From assembly GCA_947497265.1 (NCBI GenBank), contig CANMFP010000001.1, positions 682,001-746,000 on the forward strand: DNA of 64,000 nucleotides. Reading direction: 5' to 3'. Made by a program: the position numbers and the translations under genes. Within the stretch, counting starts at the first letter, position 1, and each line of letters opens with the position of its first letter. This document shows, piece after piece, positions 49,950-58,883 of this stretch. Under the pieces are notes generated by a model, which was not told the origin of the DNA, did not search any database, and saw nothing but the letters and a program-made list of their open reading frames with translations. The DNA is from an uncultured Isoptericola sp. Lineage in GTDB: Bacteria; Actinomycetota; Actinomycetes; Actinomycetales; Cellulomonadaceae.

Positions 49950-50647
49950 GCGCCACCGCCGCGCCGACGACGACGGCGCTCACCCGGCGCGGCCTGCACC
50001 TGGCCCAGCTGACCATCGCCTACAACGTGGTCGAGGGCGTCGTCGCCGTCGGCGCGGGCGTCGCGGCCGGGCTCGTCTCCGTCATCGGGTTCGGCATCGA
50101 CTCCGGGATCGAGACCGCCGCCGCCGTGCTGGTGGCGCTCCGCCTGTCCGCACGCCTGCGGCGAGGCGCCACCGTGGGCGTGGCCGGGACGAGCCGCCGC
50201 GAGCACCCTGACGAGCACGACCCGGCCGAGCCCGACCCGGCCGAGCTGCGCCGCGAGCGCCGCACCCTGCGCGCCGTCGCCGCGACGTTCTTCCTGCTCG
50301 CGGCGTGGGTCACCGCCCAGGGCGTCCGCGCGCTGGTCGTGGGCGCCGAGCCCGAGACCTCGCCCGTCGCGCTCGGCGTGCTGGTCGCCTCGCTCGTGAT
50401 CATGCCGGTGCTCGCCGCGGCGAAGTACCGCGTCGGTCGCGCGCTCGGCGACCCGCTCGTCCTCGCCGACGCCGCCGAGACCCGCGTGTGCGTCTGGCTG
50501 TCGGTCGCCACCCTCGCCGGCCTCCTCGCCTTCTGGTGGACGGGCCAGGCCTGGATCGACCCCGTGGCCGGGTTCGCCGTCGCGGCGTTCGCCGTGCACG
50601 AAGGGCTCGAGGCGTGGGAGGGCGAGCTCGTGGAGGATGACGACTGA
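49946..50647 (+). CDS. Cation transporter, cation diffusion facilitator-like
   Basis: A 233-residue membrane protein with five to six hydrophobic segments. GFGIDSGIETAAAVLVALRL and DPLVLADAAETRVCVWLSVATL carry the Asp/His-poor but CDF-like metal helices; a charged acidic loop (HPDEHDPAEPDPAEL) sits in the middle. It is the typical neighbour of CmtR in actinobacteria. Likely exports Cd, Pb or Zn. It overlaps genes on both sides. Confidence 0.78.
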   Translation: MSATAAPTTTALTRRGLHLAQLTIAYNVVEGVVAVGAGVAAGLVSVIGFGIDSGIETAAAVLVALRLSARLRRGATVGVAGTSRREHPDEHDPAEPDPAELRRERRTLRAVAATFFLLAAWVTAQGVRALVVGAEPETSPVALGVLVASLVIMPVLAAAKYRVGRALGDPLVLADAAETRVCVWLSVATLAGLLAFWWTGQAWIDPVAGFAVAAFAVHEGLEAWEGELVEDDD

Positions 50648-51552
50648 TGGGCCACAGTCACGGACCGCCCGAAGGCGGTCACCAGGGTCGCCTCGCCGTG
50701 GCGTTCGGCATCACGGCGTCGATCGTCGTGGCGCAGGTGGTCGGTTCCGTCCTGACCGGCAGCCTCGCGCTGCTCACCGACACCGTGCACCTCCTGGTCG
50801 ACGCGAGCGGGCTCGGCATCGCGCTCCTCGCGGCACGCGTCTCCCAGCGGCCGCCGACGGCGCAGCGCACCTGGGGATACCGGCGCGCGGAGGTCCTGGC
50901 CGCCCTCGCCCAGTCGGCCGTGCTGCTCGCCGTCGGCGTCTTCGTGATCGTCGAGGCCGTCCAACGCCTGCAGGACCCGCCCGACATCCCGGGCGGCGAG
51001 CTCGTGGTCTTCGGCGTGATCGGGCTCCTCGGCAACGTCGCCGCGCTGGCCGTGCTGGCCTCGCGCCGGACGGCGAGCCTGAACCTGCGTGCCGCGTTCC
51101 TGGAGGTGCTCAACGACGCGCTCGGCTCCCTCGCCGTCATCGTCGCCGCCGTCGTCATCACCACGACCGGCTGGCAGTACGCCGACACCGTGGCGGCCCT
51201 GGTGATCGGGGCGCTCATCGTGCCGCGCGCGGTCCGGCTGCTGCGCGAGACCGCCGCCGTGCTGCTGGAGTCCACCCCGCCCGGGCTCGACCTCGGCGAG
51301 GTGCGTGTCCACCTGCAGCGCGTCGAGCACGTGCGCGAGATCCACGACGTGCACGCCTCGCTCATCGCGACCGGGCTGCCGCAGCTCTCGGCGCACGTGG
51401 TCGTGGACTCCGGATGCTTCCGTGACGGGCACGCCGGCCGCATCCTCGACGAGCTGCAGGACTGCGTGCGCGACCACTTCGGCGTGGAGCACACCACGTT
51501 CCAGGTGGAGCCGGACACGCACCCGGACCACGAGCACCCGACCCACGCGTGA
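50647..51552 (+). CDS. CDF family zinc/cadmium efflux protein
   Basis: A 301-residue ZitB/CzcD-type transporter: His-rich N-terminus, LLTDTVHLLVDASGLGIALLA (first metal-site helix), LNLRAAFLEVLNDALGSLAVIVAAVV (second), and a C-terminal cytoplasmic domain HVREIHDVHASLIATGLPQLSAHVVVD ending in HPDHEHPTHA. Proton-coupled export of Zn(II)/Cd(II) is expected. TGATG overlap with the preceding gene. Confidence 0.93.
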   Translation: MGHSHGPPEGGHQGRLAVAFGITASIVVAQVVGSVLTGSLALLTDTVHLLVDASGLGIALLAARVSQRPPTAQRTWGYRRAEVLAALAQSAVLLAVGVFVIVEAVQRLQDPPDIPGGELVVFGVIGLLGNVAALAVLASRRTASLNLRAAFLEVLNDALGSLAVIVAAVVITTTGWQYADTVAALVIGALIVPRAVRLLRETAAVLLESTPPGLDLGEVRVHLQRVEHVREIHDVHASLIATGLPQLSAHVVVDSGCFRDGHAGRILDELQDCVRDHFGVEHTTFQVEPDTHPDHEHPTHA

Positions 51553-51692
51553 GGCCGGAGGCGCAGCGGAGGGTGGGAGCCACAGCGGAGCAAGGCGTCC
51601 GCCCGCAGCGGAGCCGCAGACTCACGCGTGCGAAGACACGCTGAGATACCGCGTGACAGATCCTCACGGACTCGTGACTGCTGCCCGGCCGG

Positions 51693-52021
51693 GTGCAGAA
51701 CCAGCGTAACGAACCCCGCACCGTGTCGTGGATGGCCGGCCCACACGCCGCCGATGTCCAAGCATCGATCGCCGCGCACGGCCCCCAGACCGAGCGCGCC
51801 CTCCGTGAGGCGTACGAAGAAAAAGCCGCCGTCGAGGCGACTGTCGAGGTGGAGGAGGGCATCGCGACCGACTGGGCCGACGACGACTACGAATACGCCG
51901 GCATCCAGGCACAGCCCGTCGACGTCGACGACGAGCCCGCGGCCCCGCCGCCGGCGGAGTGGCCGAGGAGCCGCCCGCGCGCTACTACGGGTCCGTCGAC
52001 GAGTTCGTGCGCGAGCACCTG
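51693..52021 (+). pseudogene. Fragmented conjugative-element gene(s) including DUF4913
   Basis: The frame read here (PHAADVQASIAAHGPQTERALREAYEEK...EEGIATDWADDDYEYAGI) is acidic and unlike RHS proteins. At about 51955 similarity moves to another frame: EEPPARYYGSVDEFVREHLLRR is the start of a DUF4913 domain, a family common on actinobacterial integrative elements. The match ends near 52021 where RHS sequence begins. A frameshift and a fusion junction are therefore both present. Confidence 0.6.
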
Positions 52022-53216
52022 CTTCGCCGGACAGACCATCGCTGTCCGCGACGGCATCACGCTGGATGACGTATCCACCCTTGTGGCGGACCACCACGGC
52101 ACCGCCGGGCTGTCCATCCCCAATGTCTCGGCGGACATCTCCTACCAATACAGCACGCCCTTCGGCGACACCCGAGGCACCACACCAATCGCGTGGACCG
52201 GAGACCACGGCTTCCTCGACAAGCCCCAAGATGTCACTGGCCTGACCGCGATCGGCGCCCGTTACTACGACCCCACCCTCGGCCGATTCATCTCCGTCGA
52301 CCCAGTCATGGACCTGACCGACCCGCAACAGTGGGCCGCCTACAACTACTCCAACAACAACCCTGTCACCTGGTCCGATCCCACCGGCATGTGGTGGGAA
52401 GCCCTCCCGGTTGACAACCGCGTCAAGACCGGTCCCGTCACCGCTTCCCCGGACTCCGCAGACGGTCTCCTCGGCGGCCCTGAGTGCCGATACGCATCCT
52501 GCGATGGACTCACAAACGGTGGGGAGTTCGAGGACCCATACTTCAGCAACGGCGCTGGCCACGAACTTCAGGAGGCTGTCACCAAGGCGCGCAACACTCG
52601 CTACAACGACGAACTAACCCCAGCCCTCCTTGCCATAGAGTCAGCAGTTGCCCAGGCTCAGGCGTATACCGGACCCGAATGGCTGCACACCGGGCTCGAC
52701 GGCGCCGGGATGATCCCTGGCGTGGGTGAACCTTTCGATCTCGTCAACTGCCTCCTCTACGGTTCGGGTGGCGATACTACTAACGCTGCCATTTCATGTG
52801 GCGGTGCGGCGATGGGAATCGGCTCTGCGGCCACCGGCGGACGACTCATTGCCAAGACCGGAACGGACGCAGCCCTGGGCGCCATGCCCGCACTCCCCAA
52901 GGAGCTGGCCGGCGGAAAGGCCGATGTTGTCATCTACAAGGGATATGACGACACCGGCAAGGAGGTCTACGCCGGGATTACCAATGACCTCAACCGGCGC
53001 AAGAAGCAGCACGGCGACCGATTCGATCCGGTCAAGATCAGCGACGAACTCCTGACGCGCGGCCAGGCACGTTCAGTGGAACAAGCACTCATCGTCCGAG
53101 CCAGAGAAGGCGGGCTGAACTACCAGAATAAGAGAAACGAAATATCGCCGAAACGGGACTTCTTCCTCGACGCTGTAGTATGGGGCGAAACCTGGCTCCA
53201 GCAAAGGGGACTATAG
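51693..53216 (+). CDS. Orphan RHS tip with GIY-YIG-like nuclease toxin (chimeric reading frame)
   Basis: A 507-residue open frame. Only residues ~110-507 form a sensible protein: FAGQTIAVRDG and LVADHHGTAGLSI are the last YD repeat; GARYYDPTLGRFISVDP...YNYSNNNPVTWSDPTG is the RHS core end signature. A variable linker with AGMIPGVGEPFDLVNC (pre-toxin segment) follows, then a C-terminal domain VVIYKGYDDTGKEVYAGITNDLNRRKKQHG, matching the GIY-YIG fold (Y-x8-11-Y-x-GIT-x-DLxRR). The full RHS shell, about 1500 residues, is missing. Its TAG stop shares a base with the immunity gene start. The first ~110 residues belong to other gene remnants. Confidence 0.75.
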   Translation: MQNQRNEPRTVSWMAGPHAADVQASIAAHGPQTERALREAYEEKAAVEATVEVEEGIATDWADDDYEYAGIQAQPVDVDDEPAAPPPAEWPRSRPRATTGPSTSSCASTCFAGQTIAVRDGITLDDVSTLVADHHGTAGLSIPNVSADISYQYSTPFGDTRGTTPIAWTGDHGFLDKPQDVTGLTAIGARYYDPTLGRFISVDPVMDLTDPQQWAAYNYSNNNPVTWSDPTGMWWEALPVDNRVKTGPVTASPDSADGLLGGPECRYASCDGLTNGGEFEDPYFSNGAGHELQEAVTKARNTRYNDELTPALLAIESAVAQAQAYTGPEWLHTGLDGAGMIPGVGEPFDLVNCLLYGSGGDTTNAAISCGGAAMGIGSAATGGRLIAKTGTDAALGAMPALPKELAGGKADVVIYKGYDDTGKEVYAGITNDLNRRKKQHGDRFDPVKISDELLTRGQARSVEQALIVRAREGGLNYQNKRNEISPKRDFFLDAVVWGETWLQQRGL

Positions 53217-53722
53217 TGACACAGAAACCCACGAACCTCAGAGTTCTCAAACCGTCGCGCAAGAAGGTGCGTCGGGGCGACATGTTCCGAATGCAGCTTC
53301 CCGATGAAAGTTACCTTTTCGGTCGAGTAGTCGGGACCCCAGAAGACGTCGACGCGCCCTTCCTTGGGTCAGCGTACTTCCTATATATCTACAACCTAGT
53401 ATCCAATTCGAGCGACATTCCAGACCCTAAGGATCTGGGGCCAGGATCGTTGCTAGTGCCCCCCTTCTTCACGAATCGGCTACCGTGGTCATATGGGCTT
53501 TTCGAGCATTTGGTGAACATACCCATATCGGACGCAGACACACTAGATCGTCACTGTTTCTTGCATCGCCCCTCTGGTCGATACTACGATGAATTCGGAA
53601 ACGAACTCCCAGTTCCTGTCGAACCCTGGGGAACGCTGGGACTGGCTAGTTATCGAACGATCGACGATCGAGTCAGCAGGGCGCTAGGAATCCCGCTAAT
53701 TCCCCAGAATGAGGATCCCTAA
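53216..53722 (+). CDS. Imm26-like immunity protein
   Basis: A 168-residue protein from GTG 53216 (AAGGGG upstream), overlapping the toxin stop by one base (TAGTG). The start RRGDMFRMQLPDESYLFGRVVGTPEDVD is the Imm26 pattern (GDvFaiPLpdG.YafGrVl), a family of cognate immunity proteins in polymorphic toxin loci. Base composition is visibly AT-richer than all neighbours, a sign of recent acquisition. It should neutralise the nuclease encoded before it. Confidence 0.8.
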   Translation: MTQKPTNLRVLKPSRKKVRRGDMFRMQLPDESYLFGRVVGTPEDVDAPFLGSAYFLYIYNLVSNSSDIPDPKDLGPGSLLVPPFFTNRLPWSYGLFEHLVNIPISDADTLDRHCFLHRPSGRYYDEFGNELPVPVEPWGTLGLASYRTIDDRVSRALGIPLIPQNEDP

Positions 53723-53774
53723 GATGTTCGGACGGTTGAGTTCAATGCCTCTATGCGCTGATATTTGCGGTGAA

Positions 53775-53838
53775 TCATGCCTCTTCGACCTGGTTCGGCG
53801 TCTGGTAGCCGTACGCCGAGTAGAGCCTTCTTGAGGAC
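53775..53838 (-). mobile_element. C-terminal remnant of an IS3-type transposase
   Basis: The minus strand encodes SSRRLYSAYGYQTPNQVEEA followed by TGA, the usual end of IS3/IS150-family integrases (RxHSALGYxTPxEV). The rest of the element is gone. The remainder of the 241-base gap (53723-53963) shows no gene. Confidence 0.7.
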
Positions 53839-53963
53839 TTGATCGACGGTCTTGGTTCAGATGAATGGGTGGGACTGGCTATTCCAGCAGGAGTGTGGAT
53901 CGTTCCATCCCCGGACCCTATGCGCGGGCCGCCGCTCGGAGAGTCCGGCGCGGCGCCAGGGCG

Positions 53964-54971
53964 TCAGGGTGCCGAGCCGCGCACCACGAGCTCGGGCGGG
54001 AAGACGACGTCGCGCGGCTCGCGCCCCGGCTCGGCGATCTCGTCGAGCAGCAGCCGCGCCGCGGCCCGGCCCATCTCGGCGATCGGCTGCCGGACGGTCG
54101 TCAGCGGGACGGCCGCGCGCGCCGCGAACGGGATGTCGTCGTACCCGACCACCGCGACGTCGTCCGGCACCCGCACACCACCGGCGACCAGGGCGTTCAC
54201 CAGGCCGATCGCATGCAGGTCGTTGCCCGCGAACACCGCGTCGGGGCGGTCGGCCGCCTCGAGGCCCGCGATCCAGCGACCCATCTCCTCGCCGTCGGTG
54301 AGGTCCAGGTCGGCGGACCGGGCCACCTCGAGCCGCGTGCCGGCGATGCCCGACACCACCTCGCGGCAGCCCTCCAGCCGGCGGGCGACCTGCCGCACGC
54401 CCTCCGGACCTCCCGCGAACAGCAGCCGCGTGCGCCCGGCGGTGACGAGGTGCTCGGCGGCGATGCGCCCGCCCTCACGGTGGTCCAGGGACACTGAGGA
54501 CAACCGGCCGTCCGGGTCCTCGTGATCCACCAGGACGACGGGGGTGCCGCGGTCGCGGCGCTGGCGCAGCGGCTCCAGCTCGTCGTCCGACGGCGCCACC
54601 ACCACGCCGTCGAACCGGAGCTGCTCGAACAGGGTCAGGAACTTCTCCTGGCGGTCGGCGGACTCGTGGGACGAGCCGACCACCACCGACAGCCCGGCGT
54701 CGTCGGCGACCTGCTCCACCGCCGTCGCGATCCCCGCGAAGAACGGGTTGGAGGCGTTGACGACGCTGAGGCCCACGATCCCGCTGCGCTGCCGGCGCAG
54801 CTGCCGCGCAGGCATGCTCGGCACGAACCCGAGCTCGGTGACCGACGTCTCGACCCGGGAACGCATCCGTTCCGAGAGCTTGTCCGGCCAGTTGAAGAAG
54901 TTCGACACCGTCGCGGCGGAGACGCCCGCGTGGCGCGCGACGTCGTGGATCGTCACCGTCGACTCACGCAT
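53964..54971 (-). CDS. LacI family transcriptional regulator
   Basis: A 335-residue LacI/GalR protein: N-terminal TIHDVARHAGVSAATVSNFFNWPDKLSERMRSRVETSVTELGFVPS, hinge ARQLRRQRSGIVGLSVVNASNPFF, and a periplasmic-binding-type ligand domain with PDAVFAGNDLHAIGLVNAL and VVGYDDIPFAARAAVPLTTVRQP. The effector is unknown. It lies just downstream of the lhgO-like gene on the same strand. Confidence 0.93.
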   Translation of the reverse strand: MRESTVTIHDVARHAGVSAATVSNFFNWPDKLSERMRSRVETSVTELGFVPSMPARQLRRQRSGIVGLSVVNASNPFFAGIATAVEQVADDAGLSVVVGSSHESADRQEKFLTLFEQLRFDGVVVAPSDDELEPLRQRRDRGTPVVLVDHEDPDGRLSSVSLDHREGGRIAAEHLVTAGRTRLLFAGGPEGVRQVARRLEGCREVVSGIAGTRLEVARSADLDLTDGEEMGRWIAGLEAADRPDAVFAGNDLHAIGLVNALVAGGVRVPDDVAVVGYDDIPFAARAAVPLTTVRQPIAEMGRAAARLLLDEIAEPGREPRDVVFPPELVVRGSAP

Positions 54972-54990
54972 CGCTCATCACACCGGGAGG

Positions 54991-56214
54991 TTAGCAGCGC
55001 TGATCAGGGCTGGGCCGCGACACCGGGTAGACGTGGTCGACCACGTGCTCGGCGATCGCGAGGCTCGACGTCGCGGCGGGCGAGGGCGCGTTGCGCACGC
55101 TCGTGACGCCGTCGGACGTCTCGATGACGAAGTCGTCGACCAGGGTGCCGTCCCGCTCGACGGCCTGCGCGCGCAGGCCCGTCCGTCCGCGCACGACGTC
55201 GGCGGTGCCGATCGCCGGGACGTAGCGCTGCGCGGCGGCCATGTAGGCGGACGTCACGGCCGAGCCGTACAGCTCCCGCACGCCGGTGCGCCAGTGCCGG
55301 GCGGCCATGCGCCAGAACCCGGGCCAGGCGAGCACGGCAGCCGTGTCGCGAGGGCTCACCGCGAGCCGCCGATAGCTGCCACGGTCCAGGGCCAGGACGG
55401 CGTTGGGGCCGACCTCGAGGTCCCCGCCCACGGTCCGCGTGAAGTGCACGCCCAGGAACGGGTAGCGGGGGTCGGGCACGGGGTAGACCATGCCGCGCAC
55501 CAGGTCGCGCTTGGCCGGGCGGACCGTCATGTAGTCGCCCCGGAACGGGACGATCGCGGGGCCGCGGCCGCCGCCGACCAAACCGGCGAGGCGGTCGGAC
55601 TGGAGGCCGCCGCACACCACGAGCCGGTCCACGGTGTGCCGCTCGTCCCCGCAGGAGACGACGACGCGGGCGCCCTCGCGCCGGACGCCGGTCACGCGCG
55701 CACCGAGGAGCACCCGCCCGCCGGCGGCCTCGACGTCCCGCCCGAGCTGGGCGCACACGGCCACGAAGTCCGTGATGGCGGTCCGCGGCGAGTGCAGGGC
55801 GGCGAACCCGACGGTGTGCGGCTCGACGTCGGCGATCTCCGCGCCCTCGAGGCGGCGCAGGCCGGGCACCCCGTTCTCACGGGCGGTCCGCTCCAGGGCG
55901 TCGAACCGGGCCAGCTCGCCGTCGGAGACGGCCACGACGAGCTTGCCGACCCGGTCGTACGGCAGCCTGTGCTCGGCGCAGTATTCCCGCAGCAGGTCGC
56001 GGCCGCGCGCGCAGAGCCGCGCCTTGAGGCTGCCCGGCCGGTAATAGATCCCGGCGTGCACGACGCCGGAGTTGTGGCCCGTCTGGTGCGCGCCCAGGCG
56101 GTCCTCGGCCTCCAGGACGACGACGCGGGTGCCCGGGCGCCGCCGCAGGACCTCGCGGGCGACCGCGAGCCCGACGATGCCGCCGCCGACGATCCCGACG
56201 GTCTCGTCCTCCAT
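54991..56214 (-). CDS. lhgO: L-2-hydroxyglutarate oxidase-type FAD enzyme
   Basis: A 407-residue FAD-dependent oxidoreductase: VGIVGGGIVGLAVAREVLRRRPG, GAHQTGHNSGVVHAGIYY (family motif of LhgO/L2HGDH), CARGRDLLREYCAEHRLPY, and VPFRGDYMTVRP...YPVPDPRYPFLGVHFTRTVGGDLEVGPNAVLA. Oxidises L-2-hydroxyglutarate to 2-oxoglutarate with electrons to the membrane in characterised relatives. GGAGG before the ATG. Possibly one transcript with the LacI gene. Confidence 0.9.
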   Translation of the reverse strand: MEDETVGIVGGGIVGLAVAREVLRRRPGTRVVVLEAEDRLGAHQTGHNSGVVHAGIYYRPGSLKARLCARGRDLLREYCAEHRLPYDRVGKLVVAVSDGELARFDALERTARENGVPGLRRLEGAEIADVEPHTVGFAALHSPRTAITDFVAVCAQLGRDVEAAGGRVLLGARVTGVRREGARVVVSCGDERHTVDRLVVCGGLQSDRLAGLVGGGRGPAIVPFRGDYMTVRPAKRDLVRGMVYPVPDPRYPFLGVHFTRTVGGDLEVGPNAVLALDRGSYRRLAVSPRDTAAVLAWPGFWRMAARHWRTGVRELYGSAVTSAYMAAAQRYVPAIGTADVVRGRTGLRAQAVERDGTLVDDFVIETSDGVTSVRNAPSPAATSSLAIAEHVVDHVYPVSRPSPDQRC

Positions 56215-56320
56215 CGCTGCCCTCCGGCCGCCCTCGGCCCCGCGCTCCGGGGATCTGCGTTCCAGGCTAGCGCCGCACCCGCCAGAAGGGGGGGCGAACC
56301 CTGCCGAGGCACGTTCGGCA

Positions 56321-58239
56321 CTACCTCGCGGCCCAGGGGCCGTGGGCGTCGCCGGGTTCCTGGTTGCGGGTCCGCCACTGCGCCACGTAGGTCTCGCCGT
56401 CGTGCACGACGACGTCACCGGCGGTGAACACGCGCGACGGTGTCCACAGGGCGTCGCCCGACGCCGTGCGGACCGTCTCCTGCCACGAGCCCCACACGGC
56501 CTGGCCCGGAGCATCCCGGGTCCACCACTGCGCCACGTGGTACGAGCCGTCGTGGAACACCGCGTCGCCACCGGTGTAGGTCGCGTCCTCCTCCCACGCC
56601 GGCGTGGCCTCGCCCGGCACCTTCGCTATGACCTCGATCTCGCTGACGACCAGGTGCGTCGCCTCCTGGGCGGTCAGCACGACCCGGACGGCGTCGCTGC
56701 GCACGTCCGCCGCGACCTCGGCCACCGGCGCCCCGCCGTCCTGCGTCACCTCGACCGGGTCCCCGACGGCCTGCCACACGCCGTCGACGTGCGCCTCGAG
56801 CTGGACGCTCCGCGCCCAGCTCGGGTGCGAGCCGTCGACGTAGAAGTACACGTCGACGCCCGTGACGTCGCGCTGCCGGGGCAGGTTCACCGTGAGGGTG
56901 TCGGTCGGGTTCTTGTCGCCCGACCGCCAGTTGGACCAGCCCTTGTCGCTCCGGTCGCCGTCGACCACCCGGTCCGCCGGGTAGCCCGGCTCGGTGTACG
57001 TGGCCGACACGGTGGTGCCGTCGGCCGTCGCGGCGTTCGCCTCGCCGGGCTCGGTGACCAGCACCCGCACGGTGGCCGGCAGCGTGCCGCCCGCGCCGGC
57101 GTCGGCGGTCCCGGAGAGCTGGACCACGCCGATCTCGTCGTACACGCCGTCGGTCGCCTCCTGCCACGTCACCGCGCGCTCCACGTCGACGCCGCCGGCC
57201 GTCACAGCCGTCACCGTGGCGGGCAGCTCCGGCTCACCACCGACGTACGTCGACGCGGACGCCGTGCGCGTCGAGTCGAGCACGTCGACGGTGACGGTCG
57301 CCGTCGCGGCGACCGTGCCGCCGGCCGGGTCCGCCACCGTGCCGGTCACCTCCACGGTGCCCGCCTCGGCCCAGGCGTCGTCGCCCGGGACGTCCCAGAC
57401 GACGGGCAGCGCGTCCCCCGCACCGTCCGGGTACACGGGCGTGACCGTCTCCGGCAGCAGCGGCACCGCGCCGGGGGTGGTGAAGACGTCGACCGGCTCC
57501 GTGCCGAGCAGCGTCTCGTCCACGATCTCCCAGCGCTGGTTGGCACCGGAGTTGGCCCGGTAGGTCCCCACCGGAGAGCCGTCCGTCGTGGCGCCGCCGC
57601 CCACCTCGAGCAACGTGCCCGACGACGCGTTCACCAGCGTGTACGTGCCGTCGCCCGTGGTCGACAGGATCCAGCGTGCCGCCTCGGGAGCGTCCGCCGG
57701 GTCGGCGGACGCCTCGACCAGCACGGCCGAGGTGTCCGTGTCGACGGCGAGCTGCTCACCGGTGGCCACGTTGGTCACCGCGTACCGCGCCCGGTGCGAG
57801 CCCCAGCCCTCCGGGGCGCCCAGGTCCGTCAGCGTCCAGAGCTGGTCCGCCGCGGCGTCGTCGGTGGCGATCTGCAGCCCGTCGCCGGCCGGGGCCAGCG
57901 AGCGGTCGGACTGCACGCCGTCGATCCGGTAGACGTGGCCCTCCTGGACGAGCGGGGCGTCGTCGGCCACGCCGGAGACGCCGTCGACGACGAAGGTGGT
58001 GACGGACTCGGCAGGCACGGTCAGCGTGGCGCTCGCCGCGCCGTCGCCCGCCTCGACCGCGACCGGGTCGCCCTCGACGAGGTAGCTGTCGGCGGACGTG
58101 ACCACGGGGGTGACGGTGGCGCCGTCGGCCACCTCACCGAAGCCGGAGAGATCCAGCGCGACCGTGCGCGCGGACGTCGCGTCGTTGACGTGCACGACGG
58201 CGGCCTGGTCGCCGGAGGCGGAGACGGCCGCCGTGCTGC
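56321..58239 (-). pseudogene. C-terminal half of a secreted carbohydrate-active enzyme (catalytic domain lost)
   Basis: About 640 residues remain. In order: the end of a beta-sandwich (VVHVNDATSARTVALDLSGFGEVADG), a ricin-type trefoil lectin domain (VYRIDGVQSDRSLAPAGDGLQ to GANQRWEIVDE), two bacterial Ig-like/Big_4 domains, a discoidin F5/8-type domain (YPADRVVDGDRSDKGWSNW...DVYFYVDGSHPSWARSV), and two CBM5/12 chitin-binding modules (ATYTGGDAVFHDGSYHVAQWWT; RVFTAGDVVVHDGETYVAQWRT). No signal peptide or catalytic domain exists; coding similarity stops at 58239. An open frame from 58195 could still be translated. Confidence 0.75.
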
Positions 58240-58718
58240 AACCCGCTCCCGCTGGGCTTCATGGCGCTGGCCCTGGCGACCGTCGGGTTCAGCTACCTGC
58301 AGCTCGGCATCCTCGGCCCGGAGGAGGAACGGACCGTGGCGCTGGCCGTGCTCGTGCTCACCGTGCCCCTGCAGTCGCTGGCCGCGATCGTCGGCTTCGG
58401 CGCGCGGGACCCGATCGCCGGCACCGGGATGGCCATGGTCGCCGGCGTGTGATGGTCGGCTCGGCGGCGCGGTTCGCGTTGACCGGCGTCGCCGAGCTCA
58501 CCGGGTCCGGCCCCTGGGAGGCCGTCGCCGGTGTCCTCGGGCTCGTCCTGGCGCTGCTGGCGCTCTACGCCGCCCTCGGGTTCGTCCTCGAGGAGGCCGA
58601 CCATCCCGTGCGGCTGCCGGTGCTGCGCCGGGGCGACGGGATCAAACCGCTGCGTGACGACCTCGAGGAGCAGGTGGAGGGGATCGCCCGGGCAGCGGGC
58701 GTGCGCCAGCAGCTCTGA
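58240..58718 (+). pseudogene. Truncated, frameshifted acetate transporter (GPR1/FUN34/YaaH)
   Basis: NPLPLGFMALALATVGFSYLQLGIL begins at 58240 and continues to GTGMAMVAGV, then a stop at 58450. The next frame, from a TGATG at 58452, carries LGLVLALLALYAALGFVLEEADHPVRLPVLRRG and ends in GVRQQL, the normal end of the family. The N-terminal tail, and about two central helices at the frame change, are lost. Confidence 0.75.
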
Positions 58719-58883
58719 CGCCGCCGAGCCCGGACCGCCACGACAGGTCTCCCGACGCGGGGTCGGGTGGCTGAGTCGACGTGACGTGCGGCGATCGTGC
58801 GAGCGGCTTGGTCGACGACGCGGAGCTGCTCGTCAGGGATGGTGGTCGAGCTCGTCCTCGATGACGGCCTTGAGCCGCGGAAC

